From the NCBI RefSeq assembly GCF_002234675.1, contig NC_019859.2:6665240-6729239 (forward strand): a stretch of 64,000 nt of DNA. Direction: 5' to 3'. The translations under genes were made by a program, and so were the position numbers. Of the stretch, positions 47,878 through 59,592 are shown in pieces (positions within the stretch are counted from its first letter, which is position 1; every line of letters starts with the position of its first letter). The notes beneath the pieces were generated by a model. The model saw nothing but the letters and a program-made list of their open reading frames with translations. It had not been told where the DNA came from and searched no databases. This stretch comes from Oryzias latipes. Its lineage: Eukaryota; Chordata; Actinopteri; Beloniformes; Adrianichthyidae.

Positions 47878-50800
47878 ATGGCGATGGCGCTCAACATTCA
47901 TGGCCTGTCTGAGGACCAGTTCACGTGCTCCATCTGCCTGGATCTGTTCGACAACCCGGTCTCAACGCCATGCGGCCACAGCTACTGCCAGAGCTGCATC
48001 AGCTCCTACTGGGACGGAAAAGGAGGCGGCGCAGGTGGAGGCCGGGCCGCCAGGCCGTACCACTGTCCTCTGTGCAAGGAGTCCTTCCGCAGGCGACCGG
48101 AGCTCCACATCAACCGGACCCTGAAGGAAATCACCGAGCAGTTCAAGCAGATGGCAATTCAAGGCGAAGGAGTCGGGCAAATGGAGCCACCCGCTCCACC
48201 ACAGACGCCTCCAGTAGAGCCGGATGGGAATTATGACCCACCACCTCCCTACATCGCACCCCCCAGGTACGGGTCTGAAGGTTAAAGGTCAAAGAACAAC
48301 TGATCCTCAAACATAAAACATATTCCAATGTTCTACTGTATGATGACTGTTAAATAACTAAGTGTGCAATCTTTTTAGTGTAGTGAATACAAACATATAA
48401 TTAGAATCAGTGCAGAGGGATTCTTTTAGCCACAAACAAAAGGGTTGACACACATTTCTTTAAGAAAATCCACCAACAAAAGCTGCCTGAAGCAAACCTG
48501 ATGGTGAATTTACAGGAAGGGCTTTGAACTCCTGAGATGTGTTTGTTTGTGGTGTGTTGATCTGAAATTTTAATCTCTGTGAGCGGACATTCTCCCTATT
48601 TCCTTGAAATCATTTAGTAAGAAAAACGCCTGGTATGTTGTTGATGGACCACATTTTATTTTCTGGGAATTCACATGTGCCGTTCTCTTAAAACTCCAGC
48701 TTCCTGCTTGCACAATTCCTTCTATTTGTTTGTTTCCTTCTGTTTGCTAACTTTAGTAAAAGTTGCTCTTAGAATCACAGGAGCAAACAGAAAAAAACTA
48801 TATTTTTCACTCAGTTCGGGCAGAAACAAATCTGCTTGATCAGACTTGATCCATTGATCAAGCAGGTCTATTTTGATCAAGTCTGATCAAAATGATTAAT
48901 TGAGATGCAGTCATGTGACCTGCCTAAAATTTCAGAGCTACAAGCAAAAGATCCCTGAAATATGAAGCCATGCTGTGAAACTGAGTAATGGATTAGAAAA
49001 AAGAACCAGCTACAAAATGCTGCTGTTTTTAGGGCTGTTGTTGTCGTTCCTTTCTGTTTAAGTGAACTAGGACGAGGCCAGAATGCACCCATGAGCCAGA
49101 ACACGTTGTCATGGATCTGATTTTTAATTATTTCACCAATAATTAACTCATTAACTTTTCTCTGGGGTGCCCTCCTCCTGGGCGAGGAACGGCTGGCCCC
49201 TGCCTTGCTCCTTCCTGGACCAACCGTGTGCCGGGTGGGTAGCTGCCTGGAGCACGGAGCGGGTCTCCCTTGGGGGGTCCTGGCTTGTACCTGGGGTTGG
49301 GGCGGGGGGGATGTCCAGAACTCCTGGGTGGTGATGAGGTGCTCGTCCGGGGTTGTGGTCGCTCCTCTGGGCCGGGGCCTTGCGTTGGGCCCTCCCGGCG
49401 CGGCGGGGGGCTGCTCTCCTGGTTGGGCTGGAGCAGCACTCTCTGTCCCCCCCATGCCTCCCTGCTCTCTGGCTCTGAGGGCCTCGCGGCGGTCCTGCTG
49501 GCCCTGGCCTGGGTGGCGGATGTGATCGCCCGGGGGACGGTTGTTCTCTATATGCTGCCGTGTGGGCGTTGGGGGATTCTGGCTGCCGCTACTGCTGACG
49601 TGGGGGTCTTGGTGTGGGGATGGCTGGGCCCTCTCCCGCCTTCTTTTCACATCCCCTCATCCATTTTAGAAGAACAGAAACACTCACCTGAGCACAGGTG
49701 TTAGCTCACCTTTGCACTAATAGTTTGTGTGATTGAATGAAATATCCCACACTAGTTGGTTTAAAGGCATAAGTATGCGTGTGTGAACACTATTTGTATT
49801 GTGTACATGTGGACATTTTTGGAGCCAACAGGTATGTTATAACATCTGAGTGTGTGTGTGGACAGGCCCCGCCCTCATAGACTTGTATTACATCTGAACC
49901 TCACTGAAATGATTGTAACCATCCAGAAACTTGTTGCTTTATGTTGCTTCATGGTTTTACCCCCCCCCCCCCCCCCCCCCTATAATCACCTTCCTACCCC
50001 CTCTTTACCATCCCTCTTTCTTCCTCCCTCCTTTCCTTTTCCGTCCGGTCCAACACAAAAGATTTTCAAATATGATTGAAATGAATAAAGTTTGCCCTCG
50101 ATTCCAAAAGGGGTTTATTCAGACATACCTCTGGTTTGTCAGAAGATTCATAACCCCTGTTGTTAAAATAAAATATGTCCAACACAACAGGCCTTCAGCT
50201 CTAATCATCTCTAATCTGTTTGCCCTGTTTGGACAGGACAAGCTAAAAAATAATTAATAAGATTAATTATTATGAACTCATTAACAATTAAATAACTAAA
50301 CAATATAAAATACTTTAACTCTGTCATACCTTTTTTTTCTACCTTTTTAAAAAAACATATTTTCTTCTTATTTGTTGGTGGATAATTATTCAATTTAAAT
50401 AATGCATACTGCCAGCTGCTGGTTTGGAGTAAAGTACTAGCATGCTCACTCGCCAGAGTCTGAATTCTTTTCAGACTCTGGCACGGGTTGGTCCAGACCA
50501 GGGGTCTGCCAGAGAAACATGCCACTCTTTTAAAGTGTCTAAATACCGACTGTCCGGAGGTGTCCCTGAAAGCAGCCACTCTAAATCAGACCTCAGTTCT
50601 GCACGTTTTTAAGAAACAGAGTAAAGAAAACTGAAATACTTTACAAGACATCCTTCTTGGGACATAGATGTTACATTTCTATGTTCAAATAAATTCCAAG
50701 AAGAGTCTCCAACCCCGAGTCTCAGAGTGGCTGACTCAAGTCAAACAAAGACAATGTCAATTTTGATGAGTGTCAAGTTCAACTGAAGATATATGAGCTC

Positions 50801-53800
50801 AGGGAGCAGGTTTTTTTTGTTTGTTTGTTGATGCAGGGTTACTCCGAGAAGAACCAGTGACGCCTCTTCCAACCTCTCTTCGTGTCCCATTCACCTGAGA
50901 GGCCTGGAGTTGTTCTGTCGCACAGACAACATCTGCATATGCAGCCTGTGCGTGGAGGCGGCGGGCCACAGGGGGCACAGCGTCGTCCCCGCCATGAGGG
51001 AGTGGCAGATGAAGAAGGTACGTTTGTGTCAGTCACGACACTGAAACAGTATTTAAAAAATCCTAACCTACCATTTAAGCCAGAACTCCACTTCATTCAG
51101 AATCCCCTTAAATGCATTGACAAATATTGTTGTATCCGATTGGAATAAAGTCAAGTATGAAGGGATTCAAATCAGCAAACTTCAGAGAAACTTTAAGGGG
51201 GGGCACATAAAACTGGATCGCCCTATTCATGATTCTGCGTCTTCTTCTTTAGTATCAGTTCTTCTGCTGTGCATCTATTGAATGCGGGTTTATTGATGCG
51301 TTTTCGCATCTCCTCCAGACTCAGATGGGCATAGTGGAGACGGAGCTGAGAGGCCTCATCGCCGAGAGGGAGAGGAAAGTCGAGGAGATCCAGACCTCCA
51401 TTCGAGAGATAGAGGTGACTTTTTACAGCGGTTCTAGTTGGAGTAAACAAAACTCATCACGACTCATTAGATCGTGAGTAATCATCTTCAAGGTAGAGAC
51501 GTCCTTGAGTGAGAACCTGAACCTGAAACAAAAAAAGGAAAATTTGTTCTGCAGTCTTTATGTTACATTAAACAGAGAAGAATGTATAAAAGTCAAAAAT
51601 TTGTTTCAACATTTGTTAACTATTGTTCCCGATATTGTAAAATTGTCTCACACAAACTGCGGTTCACTTGAATCAGGTCGCTGCTGAAAGAGAGACTGAA
51701 GGAACCGTCTTTGCTTTCGCTCAGCTGATCTCCATTGTGGAGCGGTGCCAGTCTGAAGTAATGGAGGTAAAAAAAAAGTAAACCTGGAAAGTTTTTCCTC
51801 TTTTAATTACACACATTTTTTATCAATGAAGTCATCTTACAGTGGCTGGTTTACAGAGATGTTCTCAAAGCTTTTTTGTTGTTGTTGTTGTTGTTGTTGT
51901 TGCCGTTAGGTGATTGAGATGACGCTTCGCTCCGCTCAACTCAGAGCTCAGGGTTTGCTAACGGAGCTGAAAGAAGACATCGACATGCTCAAAAAGAAGA
52001 GTTTGGCAATGAACCGGATGATGGATTCTGAAGACTATGTTTTCTTTCTGAAGGTACTAATCCACATAGAGTGACACTAAGTGATTCATCACCTGTAGTT
52101 TGCAGCAGCTTTTGTTAATCACGGATATTTTCCCTTCCAAATGTATCCTCCATAATTTAACAGATTCAAATGGAGTTTTTGAAAATCATCACAAAACAGT
52201 TTGACCCCAGTGGATTCAAAACTGACGAGAGTAACAATATATTTTCTTAACCTCCTCAGACCGGGTGTTCACATGCGGGGACATCACATTTTGGGTTATA
52301 GTTCCTCATTAACACATTATAATTGCTCAGGTCTCTAGAAGGTTAACCCTTGTGCTATCTTAGATGACCCCACCCTTACATTGACGTGTTCTCCCTACCA
52401 TGACAAAGGTGGATAAAGGTGGAAAGATTTCATGTAATCCATGGACACCAGTGAAGATCACAAACCATTGAAGAAAAAAGGTTCAGAGCACTGTCTAGTG
52501 GGTCTAGATGACCCAACTCCCAATGTTAAACTGCCTAGGATAGCCAAGGGGTTAAGGAAATCTAACTTTATTAATATTAGTTGTTCAATGGGACAAATTG
52601 CAATAACTGTGAATGTAAGATGATGCAAAGTTTACGATCATTGGGCAGTTAACAGCTGAAACAACAACAACAACAACAGAAAATAAAAGTCTCTCACCTT
52701 CCTCCTGATGAAATCTACAATATGGCACCCGATATCTCACTTTATACTAGGGGTCTGCAACCTGAGGTCCTGGAGCCACTTGGGTCTCATATCCCTCTGT
52801 TGTGGGATATCCAATATAGATAAATATTGGATTTGTAGTTACGGTTAATTTGTTACAGTTAATGAAGTTTAGATTTTTATTGCATTACATAACTGGACAA
52901 AATGATGGTAAAAGCTTTAATCTGCTGCAAAACAGTGTCTAGCTGCTTTTCAGAGGCAAAGTAATTGCATTGTAGTTTTGTTTTTAAGAAATTGAATTCT
53001 ATACCTCTTGTCATGTTTACATTTGATGGTCAAATGAGAAAAATACTGACGATGCAGCATAATGACAGAAAATGCCCCGCTTGAATTGGCTTTCTAGTCT
53101 TTTTAAGTAAATCCCTTGCATCAGGAGGATCTTATTTGACACCGGGTGCATTTTATTTTGAAAGGAACGCATATGTACTGCTGTCAAAAATAATATAATA
53201 AAAAAAATATTATATATTTCAATGATTGTAAATATTTAAAAGCTACATGTTGTGAATGGCCACCACAATGTAAATAAAGTGTCTTTTTCTAAATGGTGAA
53301 GTGGGACTTTGTGGCTCCTGCTGGGTCCTGGTCAGTCAGAAACTGGACATAATGAGAAGAGAAAAAGAATAGAAAAAAAGGAGAAACAGAAACTGGACCA
53401 AATGGATTTTTTTTTACAGTAGCTTAAAAGCTTGCGGACCCTTTCCCTATTCTGGACTTATAATTGTTTCAAATTCAAACTTACATATAAATATAGAATT
53501 TTGATTGAATTTTTCCACCTTTTTTATTTACTGTATTATTTGTTATCTCTAATTTATATTTAAACTTGCTTATTATTTTTGTTGAATAAAGATTTACCAG
53601 ATGCAGTGTGTTGGAACTGCTGGGATCAATATATTATCCTTTGTTGATAGATCTCATCTTTTCTGTTACAATTTCCCCCACCCGTCTTTTTGACACGTGT
53701 CTTTTAGTCATTCTCTGCTCTGGCCACACCTGCCACCCCAAAGACCTGGACAAATGTCTCTATGTCGTCTCCCCTGACATCGGGTGTTATTCTCAAAGAC

Positions 53801-56041
53801 ATCAATCTGATGATGAACCGCCTCCAGGAGGAGATACGGAAGCTTCCAGAAATCTGTAAGTCCTCATTAAGACTTCAACCGAAACTGGAATCTTCAGCAT
53901 AAGATGGCATTCATTCATAAAAAACTTGCCTTTGTAAGTTTTTTTTTTTTTTTTAATCTCATTCTTGTTTTTAGGCCAACAATCCACATCCCGTTTGAAT
54001 CCAAGGCCAAACCCAGGTAAGACTTAAACTCCCTCCATGAACCAAATAGTTATCTACCCACCAAGATGCAGCCTTGTGTCATGTGACCTGTAAGATTTCA
54101 GAGCTACAGGCAAAAGCAGCTTGGAAATATCCCTGACTTTAACAGCTACAAATGTGTAGCTGCTGTTTCTCGGCTGCTGTGGTCGCTGCTTTCTGTGCTC
54201 GGGTTTGCTTCAAGGTGTATTCAGACTTGACATATTTGGTTTGCTTGAAGTGAACCACAGTTCGTTTCCCCCAATACTCCGGAACAAATTTTCTGTCTGA
54301 ACACAGCCAACCAAACCCTGGTCCGGGACCAGGTATTGCTCTCTTTGCTCTGGATCGCTGGATAATTATATGCATTTAAAATAGTGCATACTGCCACCTG
54401 CTGTTTTGGAGTAAGACAGTAGCACGGCCGCTTGAGTCTGAATTCTTTACAGACTCTGGCACGGATTGGTTTGGCATCCCTTATTTAGAAAAGATTTTAA
54501 AATAGGAAAATGTAGGTTTATTACAATTATTTACAACTTGTCTAAATACTGAAAGTTGTCACCAATAAGCAGAACTTAGTTCTACACGTTTTTGTGAAAT
54601 ACGGTAAAGAAAACGTGTAAACTTACAAGGATTATTCTTGGACCTGGACAAACGTCTCTATGCTGTCTCAGCTGACATTCATGTGTTTTTCTCAAAAACA
54701 TCAACGAACCGCCTTCAGAATGAGATATGGAAGCTTCCAGAAATCTGTAAGTTGTCATTTAGACTTCAAATGAAACTGGAATGTTTAGCATAAGAAGCCA
54801 TTTATTCATAGAAACTTGTCCTTTATAAATGAGGCACAAACCTTTAGAAATTTAATAGACTTTGTTCTTGTTTTTAGGCCAACAATCCACGCCAGCCCCG
54901 TTGGTTCCAAGGCCAAACCCAAGTAAGATTTGAACTCTCTCCTTATGTTTAATTTAACAACAGAAATGAGAACAAAATCAATGAATCTTTCTTCACAGGG
55001 GTAAAAAGAGTTCAAGAATATGCAGGTAGGGGTTTCTTGAAACACACCTGAACTACTTGTTGAAAGAAAAACCCTAACATGAACTTTTTAAACTTTCCTA
55101 GAGAACATCACGCTGGACCCAAGAACGGCCCACCCGCGTCTCATCATTTCAGCAGATGGGAAGCAGGTGCGCTGCACCGACCATCACCAGGCGGTGCCGG
55201 ACTACCCAGAGCGCTTTGACAGGGTGGTGTGTGTCATGGCCCATCAGGGCTTCAACTCAGGACGCCACTACTGGGAGGTAGGTGGGGTGTCCGCCGTTTA
55301 GCCTCTCCTCAATCAAAGTGAAGTGACTACTTCACTGTTTTCCTGTGGGTCTGATGTCTCAGCTTCTTAGTTTTATTTCCCTTAGCAAAAAGTAGTAAAC
55401 CTATTACTTATTTATTTTATGAAGTATACTTGAGGATCAATATAGCAACTATACTGTAGACCGTGTAGTGTAGGAAGTATACTGAATACTTCAGACTAAA
55501 TTGGAAAATTTTAAGTTTACAATACATAGTATATAAAAATGTAAACTTTAAGGATACTGCCTCACTTTTAGTACAGACCAAGTATACTTAAATAGACTGC
55601 TTTTTGCTAAGGGTCAGCTTATCCCTAGTTTTCTTGATTTTGAAAACATTTCAATGTTGTCCTCCTCCACAGGTGGAGGTTGGAGAGAAGACTGACTGGG
55701 ACCTTGGAGTGGCATGCCACTCTGTTAACCGTAAGGGTAAAATCCCGGCAAGCCCCACCAATGGGTACTGGTTCCTTAGTCTGCGGGATCGGACCGAGTA
55801 CGTCTTCCGAACAGATCCTGCAACAAACCTGTCGGTCAACATCAGACCCTCTCGGATCGGAATCTACTTGGACTGCGATAAGGGGATGGTGTCCTTCTAC
55901 AATGTGGAGGCCAAAGCGCTGATCTACACACACACAGACAGCTTCCCGGATACCATCCATCCATTCTTTAGCCCCTGCACTAACATGTCAGGACGGAATG
56001 AGGCTCCATTGGTCATCTGTCCAAATACAACGTCCGATTGA
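47878..56041 (+). CDS. TRIM-family E3 ubiquitin ligase (RING, B-box 2, coiled coil, PRY-SPRY)
   Basis: Class C-IV TRIM architecture, a RING-type ubiquitin ligase, often in antiviral sensing in fish (family knowledge). Exons: 47878-48266, 50837-51017, 51319-51414, 51677-51766, 51910-52053, 53708-53855, 53975-54016, 54999-55025, 55102-55277 and 55673-56041, about 553 aa. RING ligands are C17, C20, C32, H34, C37, C40, C63 and C66, with a Gly-rich insert before C63. A Pro-rich linker follows. B-box 2 is C146, H149, C157, D160, C165, C168, H174, H177. Exons 3-5 are helical coiled coil. PRY-SPRY (about 373-553) shows LDPRTAHPRL, GRHYWEVEV, DWDLGVA and GIYLDCDKGMVSFYN. Exons 6 and 7 have a partial tandem copy at 54642-54916. 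The spare exon 7 copy (54872-54916) keeps splice sites and phase, so isoforms are possible. The exact orthologue is not determined. Confidence 0.94.
48904..50640 (+). repeat. Intron 1 repeat paralogous to 54075-54640, split by LINE-like copy 2
   Basis: The left part (48904-49155) shares CATGTGACCTG, TTTCAGAGCTACA-GCAAAAG and a GCTACAAA..GCTGCTGTTT block with 54075-54180. The right part (50286-50640) shares GCATACTGCCA-CTGCT, GAGTCTGAATTCTTT-CAG, ACTCTGGCACGG-TTGGT and CTGCACGTTTTT with 54380-54620. Either a dispersed element or a local duplication within the TRIM locus. Confidence 0.6.
49156..50274 (+). mobile_element. LINE-like retroposon, copy 2
   Basis: It matches the last 1.1 kb of copy 1 (17633-19266) throughout: GCTGCCTGGAGC, CACCTGAGCACAGGTGTTAG, GTATGCGTG, CCGTCCGGTCCAACAC, AATAAAGTTTG and GGACAGGACAAG. 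It begins further 3' in the element, as expected for 5' truncation. AACTCATTAAC flanks both sides (49145-49155 and 50275-50285). The tail is AT-rich rather than pure A, and a 20-nt poly-C run (49961-49980) replaces C-rich sequence of copy 1. Confidence 0.78.
51877..51901 (+). repeat. (TTG)n in place of a polypyrimidine tract before TRIM exon 5
   Basis: About eight TTG units end 8 nt before the acceptor AG of exon 5 (CCGTTAG/GTGATTG). Length change here could alter acceptor strength. Confidence 0.85.
52347..52551. mobile_element. piggyBac-type MITE (TTAA flanks), copy 1
   Basis: TTAA (52343-52346), then CCCTTGTGCTATC at the left and GATAGCCAAGGGG at the right, then TTAA (52552-52555). The 205-bp interior, including TTACATTGACGTGTTCTCCC and GTCTAGTGGGTCTAGATGAC, matches copy 2 near tRNA-Tyr almost base for base. 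No coding capacity. Confidence 0.8.
52556..53707 (+). other. Rest of TRIM intron 5
   Basis: Intron sequence. The phrase GGGGTCTGCAACCTGAGGTC (52749) and a later GTGGCTCCTGCTGGGTCC (53310) recall the ends of hAT-like fish repeats, but I could not pair terminal repeats. Confidence 0.35.
54075..54640 (+). repeat. Second copy of the TRIM intron 1 repeat, between duplicated exon blocks
   Basis: Paralogous to 48904-49155 plus 50286-50640. It carries an extra internal stretch (54210-54330) with GGTGTATTCAGACTTG and TGTCTGAACACAGCC as short imperfect inverted ends. It sits exactly between the exon 6-7 block and its duplicate. Confidence 0.6.
54642..54916 (+). repeat. Tandem duplicate of TRIM exons 6-7 with the intron between
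   Basis: It matches 53742-54016 from GACCTGGACAAA through AAGCTTCCAGAAATCT/GTAAGT and on to GGCCAACAATCCAC. The exon 6 copy lacks the 5' part and its acceptor, and has an 8-nt loss that shifts its frame, so it is dead. The exon 7 copy (54872-54916, 45 nt, AACCCAA/GTAAGA) keeps acceptor, donor and phase 1 at both ends, so it could be used with or instead of exon 7 (42 nt). Confidence 0.87.
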
Positions 56042-57748
56042 AGAAAGCCAACCGTCCTACATTTGTGAAACATCAACATATTTTATCTCTGCAATGAGGT
56101 GACTGACATACAAAAACTGACGACTTTAATTTTTTTTCAATGTGGGTCATTTAGCAACAGATCAATGATCTTTAATTACTCTAAGTTTACTGGATGGAAG
56201 TTTACATCAGGAATAGCAGTAATCATAATGGCCCTTTTTGGAAAAAAGAAAAAAAAGAAGTTCCATCCAAGTTTGACTATTGTATGTTTAGAAAGCAGGT
56301 ACAGGTATTCTATGGTCCTTCGCACACTAGTGTGATTGGGATTTGCCAAAATTTTGGGTTGTAATTTTCTCTTGGATAATCTGAGATGGATGAGCCCAAA
56401 ATTTGGATCAGCGTGAGAAAAAATACTGCTCTAAAGACTTAAAAAGATGGAATGTTGAGCTGGAAACACACTGTAAATATCTTCTAAGGATTGATCTGCC
56501 TAAATGTCTATTTTCTTTCTCAAATAAATGTGATTTTTCTCTGCAAATAAAATCCTAAATGGAAAAAAAATATTGTAAACAATTGATAAACCGTCTCAGC
56601 CAGACTTTTATTTTGTAAATACCTGCTATTAAGAGCTATCAACATTTAGAAAGGAAACTGAAATCTATAATATTTTGCACAAATGTTTTAACTTTCTTTG
56701 GTGGTGGTTGGATTAAAGATGAAAATGCATTTGGAATAAAATAACAAGAAAAGTAAACAGAGGTCCAAATGAATTTCTAATAAAATTTCACTGACACTCA
56801 AAATGGTAAATTGTGTTTAACATTAGTGTTTTTGACACTATAGCTTTATTTCAGAACATTCTCCACCTGAATGGTTGCTAGTTCAATTCCCAGCATTGGC
56901 AGGATTTGGGGGGGGCATTTTCCTCAGCCTTGGTGCCACTTTGGTGCTCATGACCGCAGTGCTCGAGTGGAGCTTTTCAAGAGGGAGGGAACAGAAGGTT
57001 GTTTTTTTTTTCCACTATCCTGTTTGTGATTAAATAAGTACTTAAATATTGTTAAAGCAAAAGAACAAGTTGTCGTACGTTTTTTGACCTGCTTACAGTA
57101 AATCATGTCCCAAGTCTTGAACTCAGTTTGAGTCACCGTTCCCGTTTATGTCAGATGATGAAGAATCTGGTGATGATGATGAAAATAAGCCGTGGTTCCT
57201 CTTTTTAAGTCTCTTATTTTTGGGTTGACTCTTAATTCTCTTTCTTTGTTGTGGTCCCCTGCAGCATCTGGCAGCGTTCATACTTTCCTTTGCACTTTTT
57301 GCTTGGTTTGCAGATCTGTTCTTCTTTTGAAGGGCCTGTTTTTCTTCACCACTACTCGGATGCCTTCCTCACAGTTTGGAGCTCTTGGACATCTCGTATA
57401 TTTTATTTTTTTTCATGCTTCATGCGACAAAGTCCCTGTTTTCTTCAACATCATTTTTAGAAAATATGTTTGAACATTGATTAGCTGCTCACTGTGTTCA
57501 ATTCAATTCAGTTCAATTCAGTTTTAGGCAGCCTCAAATCCCAACAACAGTCGTCTCAATGGGCTTCGTACCGGTGTGTTGAAATGAAACATTCTCCCTA
57601 ACCTGATTCTGTAAGCTTCCCCTTTAAGCAGAAGAATGTCTTCACATGACCCTATGACCACATGACCCCATGCCAGCTTTAAAAAACTTCCTGTTTTGGG
57701 GTCAGAAGATGATCTCTTTCATAAACTGATTGCACCGTTGTGTCAGAG
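56042..57748. other. TRIM 3' UTR and intergenic DNA
   Basis: An AATAAA is at 56523-56528 and another near 56546. A sequence resembling a Pol III B-box (AGTTCAATTCCC, 56879) may mark a decayed tRNA-derived SINE. No gene recognised. Confidence 0.4.
56523..56528 (+). promoter_or_regulatory. Likely TRIM polyadenylation signal
   Basis: AATAAA about 480 nt after the TRIM stop codon, followed within 25 nt by a second AATAAA. Confidence 0.5.
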
Positions 57749-57763
57749 GGCGGGGCTTTTTTC

Positions 57764-57773
57764 TTTCAGTTTC
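57764..57773 (+). promoter_or_regulatory. IRF/ISRE-like element upstream of the RING-SPRY gene
   Basis: TTTCAGTTTC, on the minus strand GAAACTGAAA followed by G, fits the interferon-response core GAAANNGAAA. It follows a GC box (GGGCGGGGC, about 57749-57757) and precedes a candidate noncoding exon. A 10-bp match can arise by chance; its position before a TRIM-like gene makes it worth noting. Confidence 0.35.
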
Positions 57774-57789
57774 AACTTCAGCCAGGAAA

Positions 57790-57935
57790 ACACCTGGGAT
57801 CACTCTGTTTCTCCTCATATGTGCTTCCCCTGGAGCTTGTCTGCGAGGCCGAGTCTCTGAGCGCCGGTGTAGGTACCATAAGCAATCGGCCTGCAACAAC
57901 TGTTCGGGGTCCTTCGACTAGTGCTGACGCCACTG
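57790..57935 (+). other. Candidate 5' noncoding exon of the RING-SPRY gene
   Basis: GC-richer DNA ending in a strong donor, CCACTG/GTAAGT (57935/57936). The next acceptor of note is TTTTTTCAG at 59590, directly before the ATG of the RING-SPRY gene, giving a 1.66-kb intron. The exon start is not defined. Confidence 0.32.
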
Positions 57936-59590
57936 GTAAGTTTAAGACCAAATCCCATCTTTGTGAATTTCAAAGCTGAGCTCCCGCTGATGGTTTGAAT
58001 GTTTCTGATGTTCTGCAGGCAGGTCTCAACACGATTTCTGAACGTTTTACCCTCATCCTTTGCATTCCAGGCTTCAGCCGCTGCCTCGCTTACTGCAAAA
58101 AGAAACCCTTGAAGGAAAGATCTGAAGCTCACCTTCAGACCGTTTCTTGTTTATTTGAACAGAAACAGGTTCTTAATACGAATAGTTTTTTTTAAAGGGT
58201 GAATCCAGAAAAGGGAAACTAAAGTCCCTCTAGTGACACAGAAAGTGGTTATTCCAGTCGGGCAGGACTGGTTTGACCTCAATGTTTCTGGATTTTACCT
58301 AAAATCCCCAAAAGAATTTGTAAATTATTCAAACTTTTAGGGTTTTTTCAAACAATTTGATTCAAAGTAACTTAAAAATTAGAAACATTTAAAATGTCCT
58401 GGACATTTTCAGTTCTGAGGGAGCATTCACGCTGCCATATTTGGTCCTAGTTTGATCTTCTCCAGAGGCAAATTCCTTTGATCGTTTTCTTGGTTTGTTA
58501 AATTCCTCTTTGGTGCAGAGCAAACAAACAGCCTCTAGTTTACTAAGGAGTGACAGTCTTGAATTAATTAAACTTTGTGTGAACGCAGACAGACTTTCTG
58601 CTGACCAAAGATGGGAGCGGATCTAAGAAGTAGTAGAAATAGCCAACTGCACGAATCTGATCTGAAGAAGTGCAAATGTGAAAAAAGAAGGTCAATGTAC
58701 TTTACGGAAGTATAATTTAATCAAAAGATTAGCAAATCCGACAACAATTCTATTTCATGCCTTTTTCTGTCCCGGAACTACTTTTATTCTGGCTCAGAGT
58801 CTGTTTCAGCATTTGATTCTCTTTTGAGAGTGTAGCAGTGTGAAAAAGCAAACCAAAACACAAGCTTCAACCGGCACCTTCATTTTTAAGTTTACCTGTA
58901 TGTTGAACACATCAGAAAACACTCTTATCTCATTAGTAAGATCAGGTTCAGTGAAATACGCTTTCAAACACTGGAAGAGGTGCCTTTTTGTCTGTCCTTC
59001 TAGCTAACTTAAAGTTTTATGTTTTTTTTGTTGTTAGTTTTATTTCTTCCTTTTTATTCCTGTCTTTTATTAATGCTTTCTTTGATTTTGTTTTGTGTAC
59101 TTCTGGTGCTGAATCTTTTATGGATGGTTGGGCTATGAGTCCAGAATAAATTCTATCTAATTCATACATTATTTCCGTATTCCTCGCTGTTTCTAACTGG
59201 GTTTGTGGGACCGCCTCAGTGTGAAAGCAACCGAAAACAGCAGCTCGGTTTGCAGAACAAACAAAATCGAGTGTTTGCTCAATGTTTCATGTGTGATTTC
59301 TCTCAGTCCAGAGGATTTTATTATCTTTTTAACCCTGTGAGGGTTGAGGATGGAAAAAATCAAAACATTCTGAGAACTTTGAGGCGGGTAAACGACTCGC
59401 AGGATATCTTCTAGTTCGACCCTTGTGGTTTCAATGTTCTTGAAGAATCAACAAAGCAAAAAGTTGTTAAATTTCCTCCTGAACAGAATCTGAATAACTT
59501 TAAATCACAGTTAATGATTTTTATTCCAGCTCTTATTTTGAAGCCTTTTCCACCTCTTCTTTTGTAAATCTCCTCCTTTTGTTTTTTCAG
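57936..59590 (+). other. Probable first intron of the RING-SPRY gene; nothing recognised inside
   Basis: Only short frames. A GTGTGAACGCAG phrase near 58580 pairs loosely with GCATTCACGCTGCC near 58431 as possible ends of a short decayed TIR element. Confidence 0.3.
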
Positions 59591-59592
59591 AA

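Noticed and set aside
48877-49704. Minus-strand frame of 257 codons and plus-strand frames
   Set aside because: Same GC-rich repeat (copy 2) as above; the frame merely runs through it and neighbouring intron sequence.
54642-54748. Second copy of TRIM exon 6 as a functional alternative exon
   Set aside because: It lacks the acceptor region and has an 8-nt loss that changes frame; only the exon 7 copy remains usable.
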